A DNA stretch of 7,026 bases from an uncultured Pseudomonas sp. (GTDB lineage: Bacteria > Pseudomonadota > Gammaproteobacteria > Pseudomonadales > Pseudomonadaceae): assembly GCA_946886875.1 (NCBI GenBank), contig CAMPJN010000194.1, positions 1-7,026 of the forward strand. The letters are read 5' to 3'. This document shows, in pieces, positions 5,971-7,026 of this stretch. Numbering within the stretch: the stretch's first letter is position 1; each line of letters opens with the position of its first letter. The position numbers and the translations under genes are program-made. Under the pieces are notes generated by a model. It saw nothing but the letters and a program-made list of their open reading frames with translations, was not told the origin of the DNA and did no database searches.

Positions 5971-5990
5971 ACATGGGACGCATGACGCAG

Positions 5991-6018
5991 AAAATACCGC
6001 CCGGTAAATACCGGGCGG
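5991..6018 (-). terminator. Rho-independent terminator of the AGCS symporter gene
   Basis: CCGCCCGGT (5997-6005) and ACCGGGCGG (6010-6018) form a perfect 9-base-pair GC-rich stem with a 4-base loop. On the minus strand the stem is followed by TATTTT (5996-5991). It begins only eight bases after the symporter stop codon. This is a textbook terminator, and it separates the symporter from the solute-binding gene downstream. Confidence 0.88.
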
Positions 6019-6025
6019 CTACAAG

Positions 6026-7026
6026 TCAGCGGTGTTGCAGGGCGCTTGCCGGTTGCTTGTCTGCCGGCCACGAGGCAAGAGGCGCGAGCGGTGCCAGCGG
6101 AGCCTCAGGCCAAGCCTCTGGATCGAGATCCAGATCGGCGAAGGCTTTTGGATCGAACACTGGCGATTCGACGCCGGCTTTGATCTGGCTGTCGTAATCG
6201 CGCATCAGGCGTAGGCCAACCTTGAACAGCAGGGTCAGGGCGATCAGGTTAGCGATGGCCAGCAACCCCATGGTCACGTCGGCAAAGGCGAAGACCGTCC
6301 CCAAATCTTGCATCGAACCCCAAAGCACCAGAGCAATCACCAGCACGCGATAAGTCTGCACCAGCCAGCGGTTGCTGCTGAAGAAACCCAGCGCGTTTTC
6401 ACCCAGATAGTAGTTATAGATCAGGGTGGTGAAAACGAACAGCAGCAGCGCGATGCTGACGAACACCCGGCCCCATTCGCCGACGACGCTGGCGACGGCA
6501 GTCTGGGTCAGGACCACGCCGGCCATCTCGGTGCCGGGTTGATAGACCCCGGAGAGCAGGATGATCAGGGCGGTGCAGCTGCACAGAATCATGGTGTCGA
6601 TGAATACGCTGAGCGATTGCACGATGCCTTGCGCGACCGGGTGCTTGACCGCGGCCACCGCGGCTACGTTGGGCGCGCTGCCGAGGCCTGCTTCGTTGGA
6701 GAACAGGCCGCGCTTGACGCCCATGATGATGGCCGCGCCTATGCCACCGGCGAAGGCCGGTTCCAGGCCGAAGGCGCTCTTGACGATCAGCACCAGGGTC
6801 TGCGGGATCAGCTCGACGTTGCTGCCGATCACGAACAGCGCCATGGCTATGTAGGAGAACGCCATTACCGGCACCAGTACGTCGGCGAACTTGGCGATGC
6901 GCTTGATGCCGCCGAAGATGATCAGCGCGATCACCGCTACCAGGGCGATGCCGCTGATGTAGGTCGGCAAACCGAAGGTGTCGTGCAGCGAGCTGGCGAC
7001 GGTGTAGGACTGCACGGCGTTGAAGC
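6026..7026 (-). CDS. Sodium:alanine/glycine symporter family (AGCS) protein (5' end outside the window)
   Basis: This inner-membrane secondary transporter takes up alanine, glycine or a related amino acid together with Na+. The visible 332 residues are the C-terminal two-thirds or more of a family usually about 450-490 long. The frame runs off the right edge: the first full codons read FNAVQSYTVA, so the GTG at 7015 is an internal Val codon and not the start. Family hallmarks include GAAIIMGVKRGLFSNEAGLGSAPNVAA as two overlapping stretches around the FSNEAGLGSAP signature, and LIYNYYLGENALGF further on. About seven hydrophobic segments can be seen, followed by a hydrophilic cytoplasmic tail of about 55 residues with a small APLAPLAPLA repeat. 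I recall an AGCS gene beside asparaginase in P. aeruginosa, so asparagine-related uptake is possible, but the substrate cannot be fixed from sequence. Confidence 0.93.
   Translation of the reverse strand, partial: FNAVQSYTVASSLHDTFGLPTYISGIALVAVIALIIFGGIKRIAKFADVLVPVMAFSYIAMALFVIGSNVELIPQTLVLIVKSAFGLEPAFAGGIGAAIIMGVKRGLFSNEAGLGSAPNVAAVAAVKHPVAQGIVQSLSVFIDTMILCSCTALIILLSGVYQPGTEMAGVVLTQTAVASVVGEWGRVFVSIALLLFVFTTLIYNYYLGENALGFFSSNRWLVQTYRVLVIALVLWGSMQDLGTVFAFADVTMGLLAIANLIALTLLFKVGLRLMRDYDSQIKAGVESPVFDPKAFADLDLDPEAWPEAPLAPLAPLASWPADKQPASALQHR

Noticed and set aside
5238..6197. Plus-strand open frame of 319 residues opposite the solute-binding gene and symporter end
   Set aside because: It crosses a gene, a terminator and another gene end on the minus strand, with low-complexity Ser/Gly repeats near its end. 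It is a shadow frame.
7013..7015. GTG as start of the AGCS symporter
   Set aside because: The frame continues to the window edge with FNAVQ, a normal internal stretch of the family, and a start here would remove the N-terminal membrane segments.

Overview
The window reads as ordinary chromosomal DNA from a Pseudomonas-type gammaproteobacterium. It is GC-rich and tightly packed, and the left half (zinc permease end, small lipoprotein, metN-metI-metQ) follows the order I remember for PA5501-PA5505 of P. aeruginosa. The species cannot be fixed from the sequence.

Left part, plus strand (1-3971). The 3' end of znuB, the membrane subunit of the high-affinity zinc importer, enters from the left edge. 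After a 104-base gap with a good sigma70-type promoter comes a 232-residue lipoprotein of unknown function. A 164-base gap with a second promoter of similar design, overlapped by an inverted repeat, leads into the methionine ABC importer: metN (ATPase with C-terminal regulatory domain), metI (permease, start overlapping the metN stop) and metQ (periplasmic binding protein). Together they form one D/L-methionine uptake operon.

Right part, minus strand (4002-7026). Reading right to left, there is the 3' part of an AGCS-family sodium:amino-acid symporter with a textbook terminator, an orphan family-3 solute-binding protein with its own terminator, and a cytoplasmic type I L-asparaginase. The grouping suggests amino-acid uptake and catabolism, with asparaginase releasing aspartate and ammonia from imported asparagine. 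I recall an asparaginase/AGCS pair in P. aeruginosa (PA2252-PA2253), but not after metQ, so the junction at about 3972-4001 looks like a synteny boundary.

The most interesting unexplained structure is a repeated stem-loop. A near-identical 23-24 base sequence lies just after the stop codon of metQ (about 3975-4007) and just after the stop codon of the solute-binding gene (about 5121-5154), in the sense direction of each gene. Fragments of it recur in the asparaginase leader. The two full copies are therefore inverted relative to each other and bracket the asparaginase gene. I see no tRNA, rRNA, CRISPR array, transposase or clearly new multi-gene system.
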